A stretch of 64,000 nucleotides of DNA, taken from contig CATIUR010000001.1 of assembly GCA_949592205.1 (NCBI GenBank), positions 68,243,559-68,307,558 on the forward strand. Reading direction: 5' to 3'. Positions 53,810-64,000 of the stretch are shown piece by piece. Within the stretch, counting starts at the first letter, position 1, and each line of letters begins with the position of its first letter. A program made the position numbers and the translations under genes. The notes beneath the pieces are model-generated. The model was not told the DNA's origin. It was given only the letters and a program-made list of their open reading frames with translations, and made no database searches. The DNA comes from Helichrysum umbraculigerum. Its lineage: Eukaryota > Streptophyta > Magnoliopsida > Asterales > Asteraceae.

Positions 53810-55030
53810 ATGCCGCCTAAACAAAGAAAGACTCGAAACAGTCGACGAAATACTCCACCTCCACCACCGCCTCCGGAAACAACTGAACAAATCATCGAAC
53901 GCCGCGTGGCTGAGGTTATTGCTCAGTACGAGGCCAGCCGAAATCGTGAAAACCTAACCAACAATAGTGGAGCCACTCCAGTCAACAGCGAAACCCCAAA
54001 CAATACCCAGCAAGGGTGCTCCTACAAAACCTTCCAGTCATGTAAACCCAGCACTTTCACCGGGACCGAAGGGGCCATCGGCCTGGTCCACTGGATTGAG
54101 AAAATGGAATCGGTGATCGACATCAGCGACTGTGCAACCGACAAAATCGTGAAATACGCCACCTGCACTTTAGCCGACAAAGCGCTAACCTGGTGGAACG
54201 CTCAAGTCCAGATTATGGGACGCCCAGCTGCTTACTCCATGACCTGGGGAACTTTGAAACAAATGATGATGGAGGAATTTTGCCCTCCCAACGAGATGCA
54301 GAAACTTGAAACCGAATTCTGGAACATTCAGATGATCGGCGCTGACATTTCCGGTTATACAACTAGATTCCAGGAGCTTGCACGTCTGGTGCCTCACATG
54401 GTAACCCCCGAGAGCAAACGCATTGAGCGTTACAACAGGGGTTTGGCACCACAGATCCGAGGCATGGTTATGTCCTCCAAACCAGCTACTTTTAGGAGCG
54501 CAGTTGATCTGGCTCAAAGCTTAACCGACGACGCAGTCGAGATTGGAACCCTGAAAGTTATCACAGGGAAAACTGAACTTACCCGTACTGATGCGGGCGA
54601 CTCTGGAACCCACAAACGCAAATGGAACAACGAGGGTAACGACCGCCAGGGTCAACAAAACAGGAACCCGGGAAACACCCGAGCCTTCGCTGCAATCACC
54701 AACCCTGGACCCAAAACCTATCTTGGCAACAAACCGAAATGTGACAAGTGCGGGATGCACCATAATGGCAATTGCGCTTTCTGCCAAGACTGCAAAAACT
54801 GGGGTCATTTGGCCCAAAACTGTAAAACCAACCCTCCTCCTCGATCAAATGCGTGCTACGAGTGCGGTGAATCTGGACATTTTCGCCACCAATGTCCAAA
54901 ACTGAACAACAACCAGAACAACCCCGGGAACAACAATCAGAACAACAACAACCGCGCCGCTAACAAAGGCTACGCCCCAAGCCGCGCATACATCCTCCGG
55001 GCTCCGGAAACAGTCGCGGATCTCAACTAA
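53810..55030 (+). CDS. gag: Chromovirus-type gag (E5)
   Basis: 406 codons, complete and uninterrupted. Capsid motifs: CSYKTFQSCKPSTFTGTEGA, IGLVHWIEKMESV, ALTWWNAQVQ, EEFCPPNEMQKLETEFWN, GYTTRFQELARLVPHM, YNRGLAPQIRGMV. It has three intact zinc knuckles (CDKCGMHHNGNC, CQDCKNWGHLAQNC, CYECGESGHFRHQC), then an Asn/Gln-rich tail. The start MPPKQRKTRN fits the E2 and E3 gag starts. The leader 53391-53809 shows no other ORF of interest. No protease follows; the stop is 258 bases before the right LTR. All knuckles are intact, unlike E2. Confidence 0.93.
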   Translation: MPPKQRKTRNSRRNTPPPPPPPETTEQIIERRVAEVIAQYEASRNRENLTNNSGATPVNSETPNNTQQGCSYKTFQSCKPSTFTGTEGAIGLVHWIEKMESVIDISDCATDKIVKYATCTLADKALTWWNAQVQIMGRPAAYSMTWGTLKQMMMEEFCPPNEMQKLETEFWNIQMIGADISGYTTRFQELARLVPHMVTPESKRIERYNRGLAPQIRGMVMSSKPATFRSAVDLAQSLTDDAVEIGTLKVITGKTELTRTDAGDSGTHKRKWNNEGNDRQGQQNRNPGNTRAFAAITNPGPKTYLGNKPKCDKCGMHHNGNCAFCQDCKNWGHLAQNCKTNPPPRSNACYECGESGHFRHQCPKLNNNQNNPGNNNQNNNNRAANKGYAPSRAYILRAPETVADLN

Positions 55031-55277
55031 CACGGTATGACTTAACATATGTTCCATTTGAATGTCTATTCAAACTTAACGCTTGGTAAACTTCGACTAT
55101 TATCGAACGCATAACTACTTAAATTATACCGCGAGTATACTAAACTGATTTTAAAACTTTTCTGGCAACTATTGAGCGCCACGCGAAATTGTATTATTAT
55201 CGACGACGTGACTTATCGGAGAACATACGCCGCGGGCGATCCGACTTGATTTAAATCTCGGGACGAGATTTCTCTAA

Positions 55278-55288
55278 CATGGGGAGAA
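55278..55288 (+). other. E5 polypurine tract
   Basis: CATGGGGAGAA directly before the right LTR. Confidence 0.88.
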
Positions 55289-56173
55289 TGTAACACCTCG
55301 CAAATTTGAACACGATTAATTTCATTAATCACTTGCATTATTAGGCTAATTCCCTACTTGAGTGAATTCACAACACATTTTAGAGGTAAGTCTAGCATAG
55401 CCCAACTAGATAATACGCTTAGTATTACGTGTTCGTAATTAGTTGTAATTACGTACTGAACAATCTGAAAACAGACGCGACAAAAATATGCGACTCTTGG
55501 TGAACAAAATTATTTAATAAAACGAGATTATTAAATAACGTAGAAAACAATTAAATATTATGTCGATAATATTTACATATCAGTTTATAAAGCAAAAAGT
55601 TAACTGGGATAATTAAAATAAAACAAAGTTGAAATTTATATAATTATTAATTTGGTTTCATAAAAAGTTTCTAATTAAAGATATATTGAAAAATGTAATT
55701 AAAACATAGTAGTTAAAATAAAATAACATTTAACGATCGGGCAAACGAACACGGAACGCAAACACGGAGGCGGAAAGTGGAACAAAACCACCTCCCACCT
55801 CCCAACTTTCTTTCATTTTCATTTCATCTCTCTCTCTCCTCTTTTCTCTTTTCTCCTCCTTCTCTCTACTACAACCACCACTAAACCCCAAAAATCACAC
55901 AAAATCAAAGAAAACTAACACTAAAACTCGAAGAATCACATAGCTCCTTTGGAATAAAACGAGCACGGCATCCCGATCTACACTTCTACTTTTTCGGATT
56001 TCAAATCCGACACTCGTAAGTTTCCGACAAATCCCGCAAATCTTTAGATTTCGAAGTTATAATTGATATTTCTTGTTTAATATACTTAGATTAACATGTT
56101 TTAGTGTTTTATGCATCCAAAAACGTCCAAAATCACCCAAAAACTCATTATTTTTGATCTGATCGTCGAACAG

Positions 56174-56397
56174 GCGACTACGTCGCATTTTGCCCAAAAA
56201 CAGTACTGCGACGTAGGCCTTTACGTCGCATAATCATCCCCACGGCGCAGATAGCGACGCAACCCGTCCCGTCGCATCAAATTGCGAACGTCGCCTATGC
56301 GACGCAACCCTTGACGTCGCAAAAACCTGAATGCGACGTAGACCCGTACGTCGCACCCTACGTCGCATAACAACCCAGCGTCGCACCTTGCGTAGCT
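56174..56397 (+). repeat. GCGACGTA/TACGTCGC hairpin array, right E5 LTR
   Basis: Copy of 51655-51878 with a few more damaged cores (CACGGCGC, TCCCGTCGC, GCGTAGCT). Changes are concentrated here relative to the rest of the LTR. Confidence 0.85.
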
Positions 56398-57000
56398 AAA
56401 AACAGGAAGTTTAAAAACTAGTTTTCACTAAGTGTCGAACTAACCGGAAACGCATATCTTTATACGATACGATTCACGAGCTTTACAAACAATACAAACA
56501 CACTTATTTTACCGAAATTAGGATTTCAAACTATCACCAACGAGTCGTATACATTTTCACAAACAACGAAATACAAACATAAACATTAAACAAACGATTT
56601 GGACGTGACTTGGTTGTACAAACACTAGCATGGATGATTAGCTTAGACATCCGCATACTTATTAAATCTCGTACGTTTAGGACGTTAGAAGATTTCAGAC
56701 TGTACTTGGGCTTAGGTTTGCTAGCACTCGCACAACTACTTAAACTCAACAGGTGAGTTCACAGCCCCTACTTTTACTGATTTAACTGCTTTTGAACAGG
56801 GGTGGAAAACATATTCAACTGTTTTACTTATTGCCATAACTGCTTTTACTTATATGATTGTTTATCATACGTGCTTTACTCAAACTGTTAGAGTACTTTG
56901 AACTATTGAACCGTTGTGCGAACTTTGTTTATGAAATAACATTTTCATACTGATACACTGAACAAATGGGATAATTTATTCGACAAACTGTTTTAACTAG

Positions 57001-57458
57001 ACCGGAGAACGACCGGTAAACTGTTTTGCAAACGACTGAAAACTATTAAACTTACTTGGTATACCGGAGAACGACCGGTACTTTTGTGTAAATGCTGGAG
57101 AACGACCAGCTATGTATTTTAGTGCTAGAGAACGACTGGCCACTGGACGGGAGAACGACCCGTGCGTCTTTGGATGGGAGAACGACCCATGCGTATTAAC
57201 TGGAGAACGACCGGTACTGTATTTCGCTGGAGAACGACCAGCAGTGTTTGGACGGGAGAACGACCCGTGCGTATTAAAACTGTTTTATTTGAACGGGAGA
57301 ACGACCCGTGCGTAATAACCGGAGAACGACCGGTACTGTTTGTAAACCGCTGGAGAACGACCAGCACATGTTTAAACTGACATTTTGGGCGAACAACCCA
57401 CTAAACTTATACTTTGGGCGAACAACCCACTAAACTGGTACTTTGGGCGAACAACCCA
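57001..57458 (+). ncRNA. AGAACGA hairpin array, right E5 LTR
   Basis: All 15 hairpins of 52482-52939 recur. The only difference noticed is C to T at 57126, which turns a C:G stem pair into T:G (U:G in RNA) and so keeps the hairpin. Confidence 0.7.
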
Positions 57459-57892
57459 CTAAACTTGGATTTGGATAACAACTGTGCTACAAACTTGATA
57501 TAACTTGTAAACATAAAACCTGTGAATTCACTCAACCTAGTTGTTGACTTTTACTATGTTTTTCAGGGAATTAGCTGCGCATGTAAGATCGCCAACACAC
57601 ATGGAGAATTAGGCGACCCTTGAAGCTTAGGATGCCAACTTTTGGAAACATATGGATTTCTTTAGTATAACTGAAATGTTTTAGTCATATTTCAGAAATC
57701 TACTTTTGTAAACTTACTACTTTTAACTTATACGATTCGACGAATCGTAAACTTTGTAATTAACACTTTTGGCATCTTAATATATATTGTTCTGTTGTAA
57801 TCATAAGCTCTGATACGTATGCATGCTTTATTATTGTGACACCCCAACACCTAAACTAAATGCTTCCGCTAAACGAATTTGGGGGTGTGACA

Positions 57893-58115
57893 GCGCCCCT
57901 CGTAGCGGGGTCCAAGGGGCGGCAGCCCCTGGCGGGGTCCAAGGGGCAGAGCCCCTGGTTGGGGTCGAGCTGCCAAGTCAGCTTGGAAAATTTTTATTTC
58001 TACTATATTGCTTTGGTGAAAAACGCATCCGGACTTGAAATTGGGTGAAATCAAGTGATAAAATTTAGGGTCTCGACACTTAGTGAAAATCTGTGTTTTT
58101 AAACATTCTGTTTTA
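57893..58115 (-). repeat. S1 LTR resumes: GC-rich hairpins
   Basis: CCAAGGGGC-AGA-GCCCCTGG and related hairpins. Sequence follows S2 48560-48750 closely. Confidence 0.75.
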
Positions 58116-58393
58116 TGCGACACAATATGCGACATAAAAATTTGTCATGCGACACAATGGTTGTGTCGCATAGGAGTGCGACACAACGAACTTAGTGACA
58201 CAAGGGTTGTGTCGCATAAGCGTACGATGCTGATTTAACAGCGACATAGTGATTGTGTCGCATGGTATTTGCTACATAAGATACGACATAATATTGTGTC
58301 GTAGAGAATTCGACATAACTGGGTTTATACGACGCAAGATACGACACAAAGGGTTTTTTACGACACAACCTGCGACACAAGGCTTGTGTCGCA
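58116..58393 (-). repeat. GCGACACAA/TTGTGTCGC hairpin array in S1
   Basis: Perfect 10-bp arms TGCGACACAA/TTGTGTCGCA with loops TGG (58149-58171) and GGC (58371-58393). The same stem type as E2 is found here in an LTR whose other sequence is like S2. Confidence 0.85.
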
Positions 58394-58844
58394 AAGATGA
58401 ACATCAAAACAGAACCCAGCGACTGTCGATAATTTTTGACCCAAAACTCAAATCTAACCCATTTTTAAGCTATAAAATCGTGTTTATCTTGTTTAATAGG
58501 CATATATACACTCGAATAACCCATAAATATGTAAAAACAAGCTAAAACGAGAGGTTTCGAGATTTTGTCGGAAACTTACAAAGTGTCGAATCGAAAATCC
58601 GAAAAGATGGAAGTGTAGATCGTTGCGTGGTGGTCGTTAATCTCTAAAAAATCTTGATGATCCGAGGTCGTTTGGTATGTTTATTTGGATGATTTGTGAT
58701 TTGGTGGTGGTTTGAAGTTTTGAGAGAAAATGGTAGAGAGAGAGAAAGAAGATGATGGAAATGAAGAAATGGGGTGGGTTTTCCCCCCATTTTTGACAAA
58801 TTTTTCGTGGGGCCCACCCCATGTGGGTGTGTCCCAAACTTGTT

Positions 58845-58910
58845 CCTCGCGTTTGCGCTCCGTGTGGTGTTCGTTTTCTCGATCGTTAAAACGTTAAGTA
58901 TTTATTTATA
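58845..58910 (-). promoter_or_regulatory. S1 TATA box and conserved post-TATA box
   Basis: Minus strand: TATAAATAAATA (58899-58910), then AACGATCGAGAAAACGAACA and CCACACGGAGCGCAAACGCG. It matches the box of E2, E3, E5 and S2. Confidence 0.6.
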
Positions 58911-59343
58911 CATTTCAAGATACGAATAATTTCCCTCTATTTTTGTTGAAGTATTTACCAAATACTTAATGGTTGCGTTATGAAATATAACTTTAATTTG
59001 TTTTGTTTTGTTTTCGCGCTTAATATTTTAATCGCGTAGACGTTATTTGTACGACACGACATGAATACGAAATGTTATAAAAACAATATTTTGGATATAA
59101 TTGTGTTATTTAAATAATATTGTATTATTTAATAAAATTGTTCACCAACGTCCGTATTTACCGGAACCGAATTACATTCGATTCGAAACTTGTACGATTT
59201 AATCAATTCGTATACTTGTATATATATATTCAACAATATATATTAGTTTATACACAAATTAGCCTAACACAGAACTAATTACATGTATTAAAACTTGATT
59301 AGGCATTAATTACTAGTCCTAATTTGACGGGTGTCACAATTAT

Positions 59344-59493
59344 CGTCTAGAAGGTGAACAAAAATGTTCCCCCTTAATCAAATCAAGGGTGCTAATTAGA
59401 TTTGATGATTACATGAAGGGTTAAGATTATTGCAAAACCCCCTAATTTAATTGTGATTAACTTTTATAGACTCTCTTATTATAGGGAGGCGAT
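59344..59493 (+). other. 3' internal end of a Copia-type element
   Basis: 150 AT-rich bases ending with the purine tract ATAGGGAGGCGAT directly before TGTTGGAAAA, the usual plant Copia junction. No coding part remains. Confidence 0.5.
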
Positions 59494-60200
59494 TGTTGGA
59501 AAATTTAGTGAAACCATGTGAGTTTTCACTAACTTTGGACATATAATATTATATGTATGTGTAGTACATATAAATATTTGTTTACATATTTGTGTCCTCC
59601 TTGATGAGAGCTTCAATATGAGATATCATGTGTCCAAATTGGAGCTAATATGAATGAGATATCGATTCACAAAGTTAGACATTTGATGTATAGTTTGGTG
59701 GGTTTGAGTTTGTCCCATATCGGTGGGTGAACCAAACCTACAGGTACCAATCAAACTATAAATAGAGGTGTCTAGGCTCTATTCCAAAAGACACAACAAG
59801 CACAACCTTTTTCATTAAAGGAGATGTTAGTACTCTCCGATGAAATCTCGGGCAGTGTCAGTCAAGTCCGACAGTACAAGCTGCTTCGGCTGTTGTACCC
59901 TGGGAAACAGACGACGTGTAGACGGCGAATCTGTGTTAAGGGAACCGTGTCCAACACGGGCCTCGGTCTTCTTTGAATAAGTTTGTTAAGGCGCCGATCT
60001 TCTTTATGAGATAAGTTTTCTTACCTATCTCTCGTATTTATATGTTTTACTTTTAATTGTTTCTTATTCGTTTGTTTATTATTTATATTATTTTTTTTTT
60101 ATACTTGTTTGTAACTCTAGTGAGTTACATCTTATAAATATTGATAATATATTGAAATTATATTCTGGTACGAAATATTTTACCTACAAACTTAAAACAG
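59494..60200 (+). repeat. Copia-type 3' LTR
   Basis: Starts TGTTGGAAAATTTAG. It has GTCCCATATCGGTGGGTG, a block common in Copia LTRs, then TATAAATAG (59757-59765) and a structured GC-richer leader (CCGTGTCCAACACGGG hairpin near 59945). The end near 60200 is a guess. Confidence 0.55.
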
Positions 60201-61060
60201 AATTTTTATTTTACCCGAAAGCGATTTCATAGAAACTTTGCGAGTTTCTCTTGAAAAACGAATTGTATGAAACAAGTTTCTTAAAACGCGTTGTTTAATA
60301 CGTATTTTAAACAATTTTGAATAGTGGTTTATGTTGTGATTTTTCAAAACAGTTTACAAGTTTTGTGTATGCGGAAAGAATGTGTGTATTTTTAGACAAG
60401 ATAAATATATTTGTTTATGAAAGATTTTCTAAAACAAATAGTGATTTTAGTTTTGATTCCATGATACAGAGTAATATTCTTGTCATACAAAATTGATTTG
60501 GGCTAAGACTTTGATAAAACGAAATTATATACTTTCGTTAACTAAGGTACTTGTGGATTTATATCTGAAAAGATTTCAGATTTATAACCTTGATTTGTTG
60601 AATCATGGTTTTAGATATGTTTATGTGGTAAAATAAAATTGGTAGATGTTTGGACACATAAATCGGTTTTATGGAAAAGAACGGATCGGAGGAGCAGTCC
60701 TCCATATGGGAGCAGGGAAGGCAGTTTCTCTTCCAATAGGAGCTATCCACGTGTTCTATTTTGTCCCCATCCAGCAACTCACCAGGGACTAGTTTTGTAC
60801 TTTTGTCAAACTTTTGGATGTGCCCGCAAATGCTTTAAAATATCACGAATTAAACAGAATCTTGAATATAATGAAATCAAAATCCGATTTGTTTTGTTAG
60901 ATCTATACGATTTTTAACCTAAATCTCGATTATAACTTTGAATTAACACGATTCTTATTCAAAATTGCTTATATATATCATTATATACGATCGTATATGT
61001 ACACTCTCTGCTTTTGTTCGTAAAGTAAATCATCAGACCCATCTTCATGTTGTGTCCATC
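60201..61060. other. Unassigned sequence
   Basis: No gene recognised. A slightly GC-richer patch at 60640-60830 has an ORF without familiar motifs. Confidence 0.35.
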
Positions 61061-61066
61061 CTGTAG

Positions 61067-61132
61067 ATGAAATCCCTGCAATTAATGTTGCATTCGAAGA
61101 ACATACACCAATCGTAGAAGCTATTAACAAAA
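61067..61132 (+). other. Possible 22-codon exon
   Basis: One frame reads EIPAINVAFEEHTPIVEAIN between an acceptor-like CATCCTGTAG and a donor-like GTAAGT (61133-61138). The composition looks coding, but neighbouring exons were not identified. It could belong to a FAR1-like gene or transposon, by analogy with the repeat-filled region at 35.6-37.7 kb; that is a guess. Confidence 0.25.
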
Positions 61133-61372
61133 GTAAGTATTTATATGTATCGCATATATGTGTATATATGCATGTTTTTCATCTGTGTGTATTTACACAG
61201 ATATGCAGATAGCGTTTGATGATTTTCGTCTAAAAATCGTTTTTGTTTTTCTTTTCTTTTTTCCATGTATACATACATCCACATGATTTGTCTATGTGTA
61301 CTTTGCTGTAATTTAGATTTTTCTTCTCAGATCTGATTTTGATTATCAGATGTGTTATCATTGTGTTAAAAT

Positions 61373-63745
61373 GCAGTACGAGTTTTATAAAATGCAGTTT
61401 TTAGGTTTTATAATTGTGTGTATAATCATGATGGATTCAATATTAACAGTAGTATAATGTAACACTCTCTTAAAATGCACTAGTATAAATCAAAATGCAG
61501 TAGAATGTGTTATGTAGAATATTTTCAAGGTATTTTTTTTTATTGGCGAAAAATGTGTAGATGTAATCTTTAATACTTTTCTCGATTTATATGTTTACAT
61601 ACATCCATGTGATAGTATTTATTTTGCTTTAATTTAGATTCTTTTCCCTCATATCTGATTTTGATTATAACATGTGGTATAATTGTGTTAAAATGCAGTA
61701 TGACTTGAATCCATTGTCTTTTATGAATCTAGTGTTAAAAGTAGTATAATGTCAAACTCTATTGAGATGAACTATTATAAATCATAATGTAGTAGATTTT
61801 GGTATGTAAAATGCTATTAAATGTAACATTAGCATCAAACGAGAAGCATGAGGAGCAGGTCTAATTCCTTGTTTTTTATGGCAAAATTTCGATCAGATTT
61901 ACTGCATTTTACCAACGGAGTACTGCATTTTATAAATACTCCTCTATAATATAATTCTCAGTCTCAGACTCGATGATGCTTCTTCACTATGAGATTTCTC
62001 GAATTAAGGTTTTTCCCATTTTAGATTATGATATCATATTGAAGAATTTAAGAGCTTTGAAACTTCATCAATCTCAACAATGTTGTTCCATAGGAAATTC
62101 AATTTGTTTCCTAATGTTAAATTATATAAAAGTATGTATCTTAATGTATGATAACTTGCAAATTGATATTTTTTATGCTTCTATATGCTACGTTGCTATC
62201 ATATTGACAATTAATACAACTTTTGCATCTTCTGTTTCGATCATGAGAATTAGAACTTGTAAGATCTCCTAGAGGTATTTTTACAATCGATAGACATATA
62301 ACCAAGAGTAGTTTATTCATTATTGAAGAATGCCATTATCAGTTATCTGATCTCCCACATTTTAAATCATATTAATTTGATGATTAAGATGTAATTATAT
62401 TTTGCAGGAAGTCCATCCAACTTTACTTTGTTGGGGATCTCAAAGGCACTATTTCCTTCAGTTTCGGATCTGGTAAATCACTGGCAAGTCAGATCAGGAA
62501 TAATTGGGTTTGGTGTGGCGATTGGGGGCTTGAAGCTATGACGATGGAGGGGATTGGGGGCTTGAAGCTATGAAGATGGATGGGATTGAAGACATGAAGA
62601 TGGAAGAGCTTGAAGACTTGAAGAGTTTTTGTTTGTCGTTTTTTTAGGGCTTATTGTAAAAATAATCATGGTTGTATAAATGATCATTTTAGATTAAATT
62701 TTGGTAACAGATATGGCCATTTTAGTTTTGTTAGGTTTGGATGTAAAAATGGCCATTTTAAGCCTAATAGTAGTATAATGATATTAATAGGTTATTTAAA
62801 ATGCAGTAGAAAATTTAAAATGCAGTAGATGATTATTAAAATGCAGTATAACTTTAATGTAGTTGGACAACATATCATCATTTTTTTTACAATTGTAATT
62901 AACTTAGGGAGCATTCTTATTATCTTCTACTGCATTTTAATACATCCTACGGCATTTTAATACATTCTTCTTCATTATGTTACCTCTTATTGCATTTTTA
63001 TTTCAATCTACTGCATTTTAATACATTCTACTGCATTGTATTACCTCTTATTACATTTTACTTTTTTTTACAATCGCATTTAACTTAGGGTGCATTCTTT
63101 ATTATCTTCTACTGCATTTTAATACATTCTACTGCATTTTAATACATCCTACTACATTTTAATATATCCTACTGCATTTTAATACATCCTACTTCATTAC
63201 ATTACCTCTTATTGCATTTTTATTACAATCTACTGCATTTTAATATATTTTACTGCATTTTAATACATTCTACTGCATTTTAAAACATTCTACTACATTT
63301 TAATACATCATACTTCATTACATTACCTCTTATTGCATTTTTATTACAATCTACTGCATTTTAATACATTCTACTGCATTACATTACCTCTCATTTTTAA
63401 TACATACTTTGTACAGTAGGAAATTTAAAATGCAGTAGATTATGTTTAAAATGCAGTAGATTATTTTTAAAATGCAGTAGATTATGTGTTTAAAATATAG
63501 TAAATTATGTTTAAAATGCAGTAGACTACCTTTCACGCATTATAAATTTAAGAATACAATAGTTATAAATGTAGTAGACTGACTTTAATGCATTAGGAAA
63601 TATAAAATGCAGTAGAATTTTTAAAATGCTGTAGATTATGTTTATGTTTAAAATAGAGTAGAAAATATAAAATGCAGTGGAAATTTTAAAATGCGGGTAT
63701 AATATGATAAAAAATGCAGTAGAAAATGCTTAAAATGCAGTAGAC
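61373..63745. repeat. Dispersed array of AAAATGCAGTAGA motifs in both orientations
   Basis: TTAAAATGCAGTAGA or its complement TCTACTGCATTTTAA occurs dozens of times. It is sparse before 62700 and dense at 62770-63745. The strand changes once near 63420: minus-sense copies before, plus-sense after. A plus-sense group also lies at 62800-62860. The two large blocks thus form a loose inverted repeat. Confidence 0.75.
62520..62640 (+). repeat. 32-bp minisatellite
   Basis: Units GATTGGGGGCTTGAAGCTAT plus GA-GATGGA-G at 62520-62551 and 62552-62583, then degenerate GAAGA(T/C) units. Confidence 0.75.
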
Positions 63746-63999
63746 TAACATAAGTTATTAACTTATAATGCCGTAAAGTATAGTCTTAAAACTAAAAACT
63801 ATCTTCATGCAAAAAGATATTTAGACTTTGAATTCAAAAAGTAGCAAGCATACAAACTATTTCATGCATAGAGTATTAGACATGTTTTACAACCAACGAA
63901 AAATAAATTGTTTTACAACCAACCAACGTACCACCAAATATAAACTTTTTTAAAAGCACACAGATGTTTTTTTTTTTCAACCGTCCAACGTATTTGTAA
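63746..63999. other. AT-rich sequence to window end
   Basis: Nothing recognised. Confidence 0.4.
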
Positions 64000-64000
64000 T

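Larger units (their letters stand above)
50770..57892 (+). mobile_element. E5: gag-only LTR retrotransposon in tandem arrangement
   Basis: LTR 50770-53373, internal 53374-55288, LTR 55289-57892, both LTRs 2604 bp. A further truncated internal part lies to the left (50002-50769), so copies share LTRs in tandem. The 1915-bp internal region has only a gag ORF: no protease, polymerase or integrase. By eye the LTRs differ at about 12 positions. It sits within outer LTR S1; the left end and its target duplication are lost. Confidence 0.9.
55289..57892 (+). repeat. Right LTR of E5
   Basis: Offset 4519 bases from the middle LTR and the same length. After its end the S1 LTR resumes (GCGCCCCTCGTAGCGG). 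Confidence 0.93.
47092..59338 (-). mobile_element. S1: outer solo LTR, split by S2 and E5
   Basis: Minus-strand LTR in three pieces: 47092-47379, 49943-50001 and 57893-59338. The outer ends are TGTAACACCCCC and GGGTGTCACA, flanked by perfect ATTAT duplications (47087-47091, 59339-59343). No internal retroelement sequence of its own remains, so it is a solo LTR formed by recombination between two LTRs. Compared with S2 about 850 bp are missing between 50001 and 57893, lost together with the left end of E5. Confidence 0.85.

Noticed and set aside
60559..60917. ORFs on both strands around 60.7 kb
   Set aside because: No motif recognised and opposite-strand frames overlap; kept as unassigned sequence.
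61973..62272. 99-codon ORF
   Set aside because: AT-rich, no recognisable domain, lies in the repeat-motif region; likely chance.

Overview
This looks like nuclear DNA of a flowering plant in a repeat-rich, gene-poor region. Almost everything recognisable is a transposable element: Ty3/gypsy LTR retrotransposons (Athila-like and Tekay-like chromovirus types), a Copia-type LTR, a LINE end, MITEs and microsatellites. The family mix suggests a eudicot, possibly Asteraceae; that is an impression, not shown by the sequence. No intact host gene, tRNA or rRNA was recognised.

Layout. (1) 1-6929: E1, an Athila-like element cut by the window start. It has a tRNA-Asp type primer site, a gag-protease ORF, and an intact 661-codon acidic ORF of unknown function where reverse transcriptase and integrase would be expected. 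Its 3' LTR is missing and an inverted, truncated Athila-like LTR (A2, about 6930-8917) abuts it. (2) 9127-18212: E2, complete with TSD ACCTA, gag only plus a second coiled-coil/zinc-knuckle ORF. It inserted between A2 and an Athila-like 3' end plus LTR (A3, 18778-about 21230). (3) 21231-35621: E4, a decayed chromovirus whose 3' LTR is split by E3. (4) 23152-33786: E3, a complete Tekay-like chromovirus (TSD GATCA, two 2481-bp LTRs). It has a coiled-coil ORF and a 1509-codon gag-pol whose chromodomain tail is out of frame. (5) 35622-47086: short-motif repeat arrays with FAR1-like and plant-transposon-like coding scraps, microsatellites, two Mutator-type and three Stowaway-type MITEs, and a 5'-truncated LINE. 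(6) 47092-59338: S1, an outer minus-strand solo LTR (TSD ATTAT). It is interrupted by a second minus-strand LTR (S2) and by E5, a tandem gag-only LTR element (50002-57892). (7) 59344-63999: a Copia-type 3' end and LTR, then sequence full of AAAATGCAGTA motifs.

The most unusual signal lies in the LTRs of the chromovirus-type elements. They carry arrays of small perfect hairpins. One kind keeps an invariant GCGAC/GTCGC core with family-specific, compensated stem extensions. A second (in E5) keeps an invariant 7-nt loop AGAACGA while its 5-bp stems change on both sides together. Further hairpins at matching places also covary between families, near sequences that look like splice donors and acceptors. 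Together they suggest a structured, possibly spliced LTR leader RNA.

Inferred order of events: E4, S1 and the Athila-like LTRs are oldest. E2, E3 and E5 are young; by eye their LTR pairs differ at about 9 to 13 positions each. The gag-only elements E2 and E5 share primer site, polypurine tract and LTR organisation with E3, so a chromovirus of that kind could mobilise them.
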